This document shows positions 42,734 to 50,429 of a DNA stretch of 64,000 bases, piece by piece (position 1 is the first letter of the stretch; each line of letters opens with the position of its first letter). The position numbers were made by a program, and so were the translations under genes. Where the stretch lies: assembly GCF_036192275.1 (NCBI RefSeq), contig NZ_CP108088.1:8976001-9040000 (forward strand), written 5' to 3'. Origin of the DNA: Streptomyces sp. NBC_00250. Lineage in GTDB: Bacteria > Actinomycetota > Actinomycetes > Streptomycetales > Streptomycetaceae. The notes under the pieces are model-generated. The model was given only the letters and a program-made list of their open reading frames with translations, did no database searches and was not told the DNA's origin.

Positions 42734-43621
42734 ATGACGGACGTGAGAATGCGGAAATACCTGGACCGACTGGGTTTCGACGGCGATCTGGCGCCCACCG
42801 TCGAAAACCTACGACGGCTGCATGGAGCACATGTGGAGAGAATTCCCTACGAGACTCTCGAATTTCAGCTTGGACGGGCACCCGGAATCGATCCCGAGGA
42901 ATCCTCCGACCGTCTGGCGAACAGCAGCAGAGGCGGCTACTGCTTTCATCTGAACGGTGCGTTCGCGTGGCTGCTCGCCGCGCTCGGCTATCAGGTACGG
43001 ATGCATCGCGTCGGCGTCCAGAAAGTGGACGAGCCGATGCCACCCGGCATCAACGGCAACCACATGGCCCTGACGGTCGCCGGCCTGCCCGGGCCGGACG
43101 GCCCCGAGGGAAGCCGACTGGTCGACGTCGGCCTGGGGTTCGCCTTCCACGAGCCCTTGCCGCTGCACCCCGGGCGCGCCGAACAGGGGCCTTTCGGCTA
43201 CGAGCTGAGCCCGTCGTCCTTCGAGGCCGGCGCCTGGCGCCTGGACCACCGGCCACTACGGGGCTTCGCCGGGGCGGACATCTCCCTGGCACCGGCCCGC
43301 GCCACGGACTTCGCCCAGGAGCACGCCCGGCTGTCGACCGCGCCGGACTCCGACTTCGTCCGGCTCGCCCGCGTCCAGCGCAGGGACGCCGACGGCACAG
43401 ATCTGCTGCTCGGGTGCGTCCTGACGCGGATCACGGCGACCGGCGACGAGCGCACCGAACTCGACACCGCCACCGACTGGTTCGACGCGCTGTGGTCGAC
43501 CTTCGGCATCCACCCGGACGAGTTCGGGGCCGGCGAGCGCGGCCGGCTGTGGCGGACGGTCCGCGCCGGCCACGAGGAGTGGCGGCGGTCCGTGCCTGAA
43601 GCCGTCGCGCTCACCCCGTGA
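42734..43621 (+). CDS. Arylamine N-acetyltransferase-type (NAT/amide synthase) protein
   Basis: A 295-residue NAT-fold enzyme with a complete catalytic triad: Cys70 in SSRGGYCFHLNGAF, His110 in INGNHMALTV, Asp131 in RLVDVGLGF. NATs acetylate aromatic amines; cluster relatives such as RifF form amides from carrier-bound acyl chains. Here it may acetylate an amino cyclitol or form an amide with a thioester-bound acyl group. The ATG at 42734 lies in a divergent promoter with StrR-type half-sites. A TTG at 42725 is an alternative. Confidence 0.9.
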   Translation: MTDVRMRKYLDRLGFDGDLAPTVENLRRLHGAHVERIPYETLEFQLGRAPGIDPEESSDRLANSSRGGYCFHLNGAFAWLLAALGYQVRMHRVGVQKVDEPMPPGINGNHMALTVAGLPGPDGPEGSRLVDVGLGFAFHEPLPLHPGRAEQGPFGYELSPSSFEAGAWRLDHRPLRGFAGADISLAPARATDFAQEHARLSTAPDSDFVRLARVQRRDADGTDLLLGCVLTRITATGDERTELDTATDWFDALWSTFGIHPDEFGAGERGRLWRTVRAGHEEWRRSVPEAVALTP

Positions 43622-43657
43622 GCCGCCCCGGGCCGCCGCCGTGACCGGACCCTCACC

Positions 43658-45133
43658 TCACCAGGTGTCCCTCGGCGGCCCCGGTGCCCGTCGGCCCGTG
43701 AGGACCTCGGCCGCGGCCAGCGCGTTGACCAGCCCCGCGCCGTAGGTCTTCAGGACCGTCGTCCCTGCGGGTACGGGCAGGTCGTGGAAGCCCATGTCGA
43801 CCACGACCGTGTCCGGGCGGGCCGCCGTCAGCGCTGCCAGCACCGCCGTCTGCCAGGCGTCGGCCGCCTCGGCCCGCACCACGACGGCCGCCGGCACCCC
43901 GTCCGGTACGCGCAGCTCGCCCGGGGGCGTTCCGGGTGCTGCGGTGAGCTGCCCGGCGAGCCCGCCGAGCCGGGCGAGGGGCCCGGTGAGCCCCCACGGC
44001 ACGGTTCCGCAGGAGATGCTCGGCTCCGGGCGCAGCTCCACGACGAAGTAGGGCGACGGTGTGGGGCGAGGCCCGCGCAGCTCGACCGCCCGGCGGGCTG
44101 CGGCCAGTCCGGCCGCACCGCCGCCGGCGGCCGGTTCGGCGGTGGTGCTCGTCCAGGCGCGCAGGCGCGCGACCCGCTCGGCGGCCTCCTCCAGCCGCGC
44201 GAGCGGCAGCGAGCCGTCGGCGATGGCCCGGCGGGCGCTGTCCAGGATTTCCGCGCAGTCCTTCTCGCCGTCCTGCGGGCCGGTGATCACCAGGTCCACG
44301 CTGGCTTGCCAGGCCCGTACGGCCGCGCCGCCGATGCCGACCCCGGCTTGCGCGGCCTTCATGTCGAGCGCGTCGCTGATCACCACGCCCTCGAAGCCGA
44401 GTTCGCCGCGCAGGACACCGCGCAGGAGCCGCTCGCTGAACGTGGCGGGTACGGAGTCGATCGCCTCGACCACGACATGGCCGGTCATCACCGCCTGGAC
44501 GCCGGCCTCGACGGCGTGCGCGAAAGGCGTGAGGTCGCGGGCGCGGAACACCTCCTCCGGCGCGTCGACGACCGGGAGCGCATAGTGCGAGTCGACCCGG
44601 GTGGCCCCGAGCCCGGGAAAGTGCTTGGCCGTGGCGGCCACCCGGTGCCGCTGGGTCGCCTCGACGAACGCCCGGGTGTGCGCGGCCACCCGCTCGGGGT
44701 CCGGGCCGAACGACCGGGTGCCGAAGACGGGCAGGTGGAAGCCGGGGCAGACGTCCGCCGACGGCGCGAGGTTCACGGTGACGCCCAGGTCCCTGAGGTC
44801 CGCCGCGATGGCGGAGGCGACCTCCGCGGTGAGCGCCGTGTCGTCCACGACCCCGAGGGCGAGGTTGCCGGGGTAGTTGCTGCCCCGGTGGTACTCGGCC
44901 CGGGTGATGTCGCCGCCTTCCTCGTCCAGCGCGATGACGAGGTCCGGGCGCAGCGCCCGTAGTGGGGCGGTCACGTCCTCGCGTATCCGCCCGTCCAGGA
45001 GCCCCAGGTTGGCTCCGTACAGCACGATGCCGGCGAGCGAGTCGTCCAGCGCCCGCTTCAGCCAGTCGGGTGGTGCCGCTCCGCCATAGGCGGGCAGCAG
45101 GCAGGAGTTGACCAGTCCGGTCAGGTGATCCAT
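43658..45133 (-). CDS. Glycoside hydrolase family 3, beta-N-acetylhexosaminidase type
   Basis: A 491-residue GH3 enzyme. The signature KHFPGLGATRVDSHYALPVV is that of the NagZ-like branch, with the catalytic His/Asp dyad region there and the nucleophile Asp in VVISDALDMKAA. Residues about 1-330 are the barrel and the rest is a second domain. No signal peptide is seen, so it is probably cytoplasmic. It may be a self-resistance target copy, or may remove an N-acetylhexosamine from a precursor; both are inference from position. The ATG at 45133 has a GAGGGA site. Confidence 0.88.
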   Translation of the reverse strand: MDHLTGLVNSCLLPAYGGAAPPDWLKRALDDSLAGIVLYGANLGLLDGRIREDVTAPLRALRPDLVIALDEEGGDITRAEYHRGSNYPGNLALGVVDDTALTAEVASAIAADLRDLGVTVNLAPSADVCPGFHLPVFGTRSFGPDPERVAAHTRAFVEATQRHRVAATAKHFPGLGATRVDSHYALPVVDAPEEVFRARDLTPFAHAVEAGVQAVMTGHVVVEAIDSVPATFSERLLRGVLRGELGFEGVVISDALDMKAAQAGVGIGGAAVRAWQASVDLVITGPQDGEKDCAEILDSARRAIADGSLPLARLEEAAERVARLRAWTSTTAEPAAGGGAAGLAAARRAVELRGPRPTPSPYFVVELRPEPSISCGTVPWGLTGPLARLGGLAGQLTAAPGTPPGELRVPDGVPAAVVVRAEAADAWQTAVLAALTAARPDTVVVDMGFHDLPVPAGTTVLKTYGAGLVNALAAAEVLTGRRAPGPPRDTW

Positions 45134-45234
45134 CGCGTTTCCCTCGGTTGCTGTGGGGCGCGGCCGTCCGCGGTGCGGACGCGGCCGCGCCGGAAGGGCC
45201 GTCGTACGGACGAGGCCCCGTGGGTGAGTCCGGC

Positions 45235-46263
45235 TCAGCCCGTCATCCGTTGCCGTCGGTCCAGCTGCTCGGCGAGCTCCAGCCAGGACTCGCCGCATTT
45301 GCGCGCCAGGTCGGCGATGGTGCCGACACAGTGGCTCGGCGCCTCGTCGGCGACGGTCTGGGCCTCCCGGGACTCGAGCACGTGTCCGGACAGCCACCGC
45401 AGCAGGCTGCGGCCGCCCTCGTTGAAGCGCAGGGACGGGTCGGAGAGCAGGATCCGCATCATGGTGGCCACGTCGCGCTGGGCGGGAGATTCGACGGAGC
45501 GGGTCGCCGCAGCTGGGGCCGGCAGCTCCGTGGTGACCGTGGTGACGGGCCGGCGGGCGGCCGACGCCCGGGACACGCGCGTCCTGCCCTGGGGCACCGG
45601 GTCCTCGCCGCGCAGCACCCGGGACCGTACGTCCGCGGCGGTGCCCAGGGAGATGCCCGCTTCCTTGGCGATCTGGCGCAGCGGGGTGCCGGGCCGGGCT
45701 TTGATGAGCTCACTGGCGGACTTGCGTCCTTCGATACTGCTCAGGGGGCGGCGCTTGCCGTCTCGCCCGATCCGTACGTTCAGCGTGGTGTCGGCGGCGA
45801 CGCTGTCCCGGCGGATGGCACTGATCGACTTGGCGGCGAGGCCGGTCGCCTCGGCGATGGCCCGGTCGGACCACTGGGGATGGGACCGCAGGATCCGGGC
45901 GGCCGCCGCCCGGCGGTCGGCGCGCGAGAGGGGGAGTCCGTGGGTGATGTTGAGACGCACGGCCAGCAGGAAGAGGTCCCGCTCGTCGCCGTCGACGAAC
46001 CGTGCGTCGATGCGTTCCGCGCCGCGGAGCAGCGAGGCGCGGACCCGGTGCATTCCGTCGACCACCTGCAGGGTGGGGCGGTGCACCACGATCGGCGGAA
46101 AGGGCTTGTCCGATTCTGCGAGCAACCGGACGTGCTCAGGTAATTCCGCCTGAATTCTAGGAGATTCTCTGGTGATCAGGGACGCGATGGGAACGGATTC
46201 GACCGCTATTCCCTTCATGTCGTTTGCGAGGCCTGGTGCTCCCATGTCGAAGCGGCCACCCAT
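45235..46263 (-). CDS. StrR/NovG-type ParB-like pathway regulator
   Basis: A 342-residue regulator of the StrR family. The ParB-like N-terminal domain has VESVPIASLITRESPRIQ and PPIVVHRPTLQVVDGMHRVR. HTH regions follow at WSDRAIAEATGLAAKSISAI and LRQIAKEAGISLGTAADVRS. The family activates aminocyclitol, aminoglycoside and aminocoumarin clusters by binding GTTCRACTG-N11-CRGTYGAAC. Leu41 is encoded by TTA (plus-strand bases 46141-46143), so translation is probably bldA-dependent. ATG 46263 has an AGGAG site. It has its own upstream half-site at 46421, which suggests autoregulation. Confidence 0.9.
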   Translation of the reverse strand: MGGRFDMGAPGLANDMKGIAVESVPIASLITRESPRIQAELPEHVRLLAESDKPFPPIVVHRPTLQVVDGMHRVRASLLRGAERIDARFVDGDERDLFLLAVRLNITHGLPLSRADRRAAAARILRSHPQWSDRAIAEATGLAAKSISAIRRDSVAADTTLNVRIGRDGKRRPLSSIEGRKSASELIKARPGTPLRQIAKEAGISLGTAADVRSRVLRGEDPVPQGRTRVSRASAARRPVTTVTTELPAPAAATRSVESPAQRDVATMMRILLSDPSLRFNEGGRSLLRWLSGHVLESREAQTVADEAPSHCVGTIADLARKCGESWLELAEQLDRRQRMTG

Positions 46264-46898
46264 GGGTCTTCTCCTCTATTTTCTGACCTGCAGTGATATT
46301 GGAGGCGAAAAGAGTCAGTATTCCTTGATCTGTATGATCGGAAGATTACACGAGGCCTGTACGCGTGCAACAGGAATTTGATCGATGCCCAGAGAGTGAG
46401 ACGAGATGGGTGTGTGTCGACAGTTGAACAAACCGGAATCAAAAGCTCCGAATTGCCTCTGACCTGCGACAACGTGTACGCCTGGGGGTGTGTCGCGTTA
46501 CGAAAGGGCCTTGAATTATCTCATTGGTCTAGACATCAAAGTTTTTGGTTGGTAGTTTCTGATGGGTAATTGACGGGCAATTGGTGGGCGGAATTGAAAA
46601 TGCACGCACGCTCGATGTCGCAGCGCATCGGCACTGCCTGATCCGTGGATATGCGCGGTGGGCGGAAGTGAAGGCATCGTCAATGTCCGATATGCGCCCC
46701 TCGCCTCCCCTCCGGGCGGACCGGCGGCGCAGGCTCATCTCCTCGGTGGCCGAGAGCGAGAGGAAGAGAAGGCATTCCTCCGGGGTCCGGGCGCATCCGC
46801 TGCACCGCCTCGCACGCCGCCTACCGGACATCCCTCGTCCGCTACTGCGACGAGCCGCCGCAACAACGCGCATTGCACCCCGCTTCCCTGAGCGGTTA
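46264..46898. other. AT-richer promoter region upstream of the StrR-type gene
   Basis: No convincing gene. The stretch from 46270 to 46600 is clearly richer in A and T than its surroundings and probably holds the regulator's promoter. A half-site lies at 46421. Confidence 0.5.
46421..46429. promoter_or_regulatory. StrR-type half-site upstream of the regulator gene
   Basis: CAGTTGAAC, 158 bases upstream of the regulator's start codon. No full palindrome. Confidence 0.45.
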
Positions 46899-47030
46899 TC
46901 AGCTGACCGAGGGCATGGCTGCGCAGGAGCCGTGCAGGAAGAGGGGGGCAGCGACAGCGGTCCGGAGGCGGGCGATGAGGTCGACGTCGAGGGCGTTCCC
47001 GCTGCCGAGCGTCATCCCGTGATGATGCGC
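46899..47030 (-). pseudogene. Possible class II aldolase C-terminal relic
   Basis: The minus strand reads GMTLGSGNALDVDLIARLRT followed by AVAAPLFLHGSCA and a stop. The DVDLIARLR...PLFLHGS pattern resembles the core of class II fructose-bisphosphate/tagatose aldolases, where His in LHG binds metal. Only some 40 residues can be followed. This is a weak, pattern-based call. Confidence 0.3.
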
Positions 47031-47123
47031 CACGAAAGCCGGTCGTACAGCGCCGTTGTGCCCATGGGGCCGCCCGACATATGGCTGTCCGAGAGCCTCT
47101 TGCGACCTGACAGGCCGCGCTGG

Positions 47124-48623
47124 TCAGCGTTCTCCTGTGCGCGTACGCAGGTGGGAGAGGGTGATCCGACGCCGTGGAGGGTCGACCTCCAGAATCTTCA
47201 CGGCGAGGCTGTCCCCGACCTGAACAACTTCCTCGGGCCGTTCCACGTGTCCTTCCTCGGCCAACTCGGTGAGGTGCACGAAACCTTCGAGGCCGTTCTC
47301 TCTGTCCTCGATACGGACGAAGACACCGAACGGTACGAGTTTGGTCACGACGCCCTTCGTGATGTGGCCGACCTGCTCGATGAACTGCGGCATCGGATCC
47401 TCTTGCAATGCCTTCAGGGACAGCGGCACACGCTCGCGTACCAGGTCGACGTCGAGGATCTCGGCCGAGATCTCCTGGCCGACGGCGACGACGTCGGAGG
47501 GGTGATCGAAAGGCCGCCAGGACAGCTCGGGAATGTTGATCATCGCGGTGAAGCCGCCGATGTCCACGAACGTCACACCGAAGCCGGCGATCTCCGTGAC
47601 CGTGCCGGTGCAGATCTGCCCACGGCGAAGGGTCTTGAGGAAGGCCCAGTTCCGGTCGCTCGGTGTCGGCTCGGTCCTCCACCGCGCGCGCAGGACGCCG
47701 TCGCTGTCGGGCAGGACCGCGGTGAACAGCGGGTGGCGTTCGTCGAGAACCAAGGACAGGGCCATGGCGGCACGGGCGCCCGCGACGTGGGCGGCGAGGT
47801 CCCCGTACTCGGACTCGTCGGCCGGCGTGCTGGAGACGACCCCGTTCTCGTCCTCCCATACGAACTCCACCGGACCTTCGTCGGGAAGCGAGGCGAGGAC
47901 CGCGTCGACATCGGTGGAAAGATCCGGCCAGACGGTCAGCCGGGCACGAGGGGTGAGCCGGGCGCGCACCGCATCGAGGGTGTCTTCGGTGAGGCGATGC
48001 CAGCGGGAGGCATGGTGAAGGTACTCCTCCTCCAGAATCGCTGCGTGCCGCATGGCGATGGACCAGCGCAGACGGGCCCAGAAGTCCTCGTCGGCGGGAC
48101 GTTGCACGCCGGGCTCGTCGAAGTCCGTGTCGTAGGGCGAGGCGTCCAGCCGCTCCGGGAAGAGACCGAGAGCCCGGACGTGGGAAACGGCGCGCTCGCA
48201 GGGCTTGTCGCTGCGGACGTAGACGTACTGGTCCCCATCGACCTCCACAACGAACGTGCCCTCCACCTCCAGACGGCACCAGGCGCCGTTGCCGCGGAGC
48301 ATGACCCTGACCAGCTCCAGGCCGAGGGAGAGGGACACTTCGGCACCGTCGTGGAACCCGCTGAGATCGGGCGGGAAGTGCCCGGCAAGACCGTGGCCTT
48401 CGACCGTCGGCTCCAGTCCGAAGTGGGCAAAGCCGGAGATCCCCGGCTCGCGAACGGCCAGGCGGTCGATGCCGGTGTCCTCGGCGAAGGCGGCGATTGC
48501 TTGCAGATATGCAGCCTCGACCGGTCCGCGGTCGCTGATCGAGTCCTCAGCGCCGATGTAGCTGCCGTGCTCGTCGCGGTCGGCAGGGTCGTACTTGGTG
48601 ATCCGGTAGACGAAAGGCGGCAC
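47124..48623 (-). CDS. S1 RNA-binding-domain protein
   Basis: A 499-residue protein. The N-terminal 300 residues form an unfamiliar domain (opening VPPFVYRITKYDPADRDEHG, then GIDRLAVREPGISGFAHFGL). Two S1 domains follow at about 320-390 (GTVTEIAGFGVTFVDIGG) and 410-485 (GVVTKLVPFGVFVRIEDREN). S1 domains bind single-stranded RNA. Proteins of this layout occur in Streptomyces and are thought to act in RNA or translation control. GTG at 48623 gives the natural start. The frame stays open upstream to 50384 but only as antisense of another gene. Confidence 0.82.
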   Translation of the reverse strand: MPPFVYRITKYDPADRDEHGSYIGAEDSISDRGPVEAAYLQAIAAFAEDTGIDRLAVREPGISGFAHFGLEPTVEGHGLAGHFPPDLSGFHDGAEVSLSLGLELVRVMLRGNGAWCRLEVEGTFVVEVDGDQYVYVRSDKPCERAVSHVRALGLFPERLDASPYDTDFDEPGVQRPADEDFWARLRWSIAMRHAAILEEEYLHHASRWHRLTEDTLDAVRARLTPRARLTVWPDLSTDVDAVLASLPDEGPVEFVWEDENGVVSSTPADESEYGDLAAHVAGARAAMALSLVLDERHPLFTAVLPDSDGVLRARWRTEPTPSDRNWAFLKTLRRGQICTGTVTEIAGFGVTFVDIGGFTAMINIPELSWRPFDHPSDVVAVGQEISAEILDVDLVRERVPLSLKALQEDPMPQFIEQVGHITKGVVTKLVPFGVFVRIEDRENGLEGFVHLTELAEEGHVERPEEVVQVGDSLAVKILEVDPPRRRITLSHLRTRTGER

Positions 48624-49130
48624 GTTGCTCCCCGTGGTTCTCGACGATGCTCGCTCGGCGGTCGATCTCGTGATCGGGAGCGTAGGGCGGGGGCCGGCGC
48701 ATCGCAGCCTTCGAGGATGGCCATCGAGACCACCTTCTGCAAGCGGGACACCGTGCCGCACCAGGCCGCATTGGATCGCATTAGGCCGAATTGGGCCGCA
48801 TCGATCAGCGCAACGGGAGCCGAAGCACGGAGAGGTTGAGGTGGTGCCCGGCGGGGGAGTCGTCGATCCGACGGCCGCGCTGGAGAAGTCGGTCGTCGAC
48901 GCCCGAGACCATCGAGGCGACCGTCCACGGATTGCCGGAACCGACGCAGACGCCTCTGATGAGGACCGTGCCGAGAAGGCGGGGGTGATGAGGGCCGCGC
49001 CGTGAAGGCGACGGCGCGGCGCCGGGAATCCGCCTGAGGATGAGACCGCCGTCGTGGGGACGTCGCTGATGTCGGTGGACGATCCGGTGAAACCCTGATG
49101 CGGGCGCACGCGTGCCGCCACGATGGTGGC
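48624..49130. other. Intergenic region, no gene seen
   Basis: Divergent promoter region between the S1 gene and the DUF5954-type gene. The stretch near 48765-48810 has short repeats of the GCCGCATTGG/GCCGAATTGG type. Confidence 0.5.
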
Positions 49131-50240
49131 ATGAGCGAAGAGGGTGTGGGGCCGGCGGGGTGGCCGGTGGTGGTGAGGGTTCCGGTGGAGCCGGTAGAGG
49201 CCGTCATGGAGGCCGATGCCCTTGACGCGGCGGCGCGCAACAGCGCCCTGGCGGTCCGGGGCCCGCTGTTCGGCGTGGCCTCGCAGGGCAAGGATGACGG
49301 GCGGCGGTGGCGGGTGGTCGTCGAGGTCACGCACGGCTGCCCGCAGCAGGCCCGCGACGGGCTCAACTCCCTGCTGTGGTTCCGGGCGAAGGACGAGGCG
49401 AAGAGCAGGCAGGAACGGCGTGCTCTGCTGGCGGCGGTCGCCCGACTGGAGAACGAGTACGCCGACGAGCTCACCGTGCTCGACACCCGCTACCGCGTGG
49501 TGCGGGCCGAGGAGTACGCGGCCATCGACGCGCACGGCGATATCGAAACGCCACGGCCCACCGACCCCGAACCTCCCACCCCCGACTGGAGCCCCGGTGC
49601 CGGTGCCCGCAGTCCGCGGGTCGACGACAACCTCGTCCTGGACCCGGACGCACCCCACTCCCCACTCCAGGCGGCGGAACGCCTGTCCTTGCGCTCGCTG
49701 GCCTACACCGGGACCAGGTTCCCCACCCCCGTACTGCACGATTCCGAACGGGCCGTGGACAGTCACCCCGACGTGGTGCTCATGCCGGCGGCATTCCTGA
49801 TCGTCGAGAAGTCCGGCGACGAGCCCTGGACACCGGGCAGCGGCCTGCAAGCCACCCCTCACGACGCACGCCGAACCCTCGCCTTCGCCCTGACCTGGTG
49901 GGAACCGCGCAAGCGCGGCCTGATCCCCTACGAGGCCGAGGCAGACGTCGACGCCCACACAGTTGTCGCCGAGAACACCAGTCCCGCGGTCGGTGAGCTG
50001 GCGGCGTTCGCCGAGGCCGCGGACCGGCTCCGAGCCGGCCGGCTCGACCAGGTCGAGGTCCACGGCACCGTCTCCCGGATCGGCCGCGCCCGCCGCCTGC
50101 TGCGCTGGGGCCCCGACGGACCGGAAGGCCCGCGCCCCTCCGACATCAACACCCACGCCCCCCAGGCCCTCCACCCCCGCCTCGACGAAGACGGCACCGT
50201 CCACTTCGAAGAGCCCACAGAAGACGAAGCCCCCTCGTGA
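49131..50240 (+). CDS. DUF5954-type streptomycete protein
   Basis: A 369-residue soluble protein opening MSEEGVGPAGWPVVVRVPVE and continuing with VRGPLFGVASQGKDDGRRWR and SLLWFRAKDEAKSRQERRAL. This matches a streptomycete family of unknown function annotated as DUF5954. The C-terminal 120 residues (GRARRLLRWGPDGPEGPRPS) are conserved-looking, with a Pro/Glu-rich tail. It ends at a strong bidirectional terminator at 50384. No catalytic residues are obvious. Confidence 0.7.
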   Translation: MSEEGVGPAGWPVVVRVPVEPVEAVMEADALDAAARNSALAVRGPLFGVASQGKDDGRRWRVVVEVTHGCPQQARDGLNSLLWFRAKDEAKSRQERRALLAAVARLENEYADELTVLDTRYRVVRAEEYAAIDAHGDIETPRPTDPEPPTPDWSPGAGARSPRVDDNLVLDPDAPHSPLQAAERLSLRSLAYTGTRFPTPVLHDSERAVDSHPDVVLMPAAFLIVEKSGDEPWTPGSGLQATPHDARRTLAFALTWWEPRKRGLIPYEAEADVDAHTVVAENTSPAVGELAAFAEAADRLRAGRLDQVEVHGTVSRIGRARRLLRWGPDGPEGPRPSDINTHAPQALHPRLDEDGTVHFEEPTEDEAPS

Positions 50241-50383
50241 ACGTGCGCGCGGTCCTCCACCTCGCCCGCTCGGTCGAGGCCCTGCACGCGGTGCCGATCC
50301 TGGGCCGGCTGCAACGTACGGGTCGCAGCCCGGGACGGTGGAGCTGCGCCGCCCGGCACGCGGCCGGCGAGCACATGAACACA

Positions 50384-50421
50384 CGGGCGCCCCGCACCGG
50401 AACTCAGGTGCGGGGCGCCCG
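50384..50421. terminator. Strong bidirectional terminator
   Basis: A perfect 15-bp stem (CGGGCGCCCCGCACC and its complement) with an eight-base loop between two converging genes. Confidence 0.9.
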
Positions 50422-50429
50422 TCGGCCTC

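Noticed and set aside
46581..48839. Long plus-strand frame opposite the S1-domain gene
   Set aside because: Composition is unlike a protein and the minus strand holds two clear S1 domains.
48624..50384. A very long open minus-strand frame continuing upstream of the S1-domain gene (1086 codons in total)
   Set aside because: The extra part is Arg/Pro-rich and antisense to the DUF5954-type gene; it reflects the GC bias.
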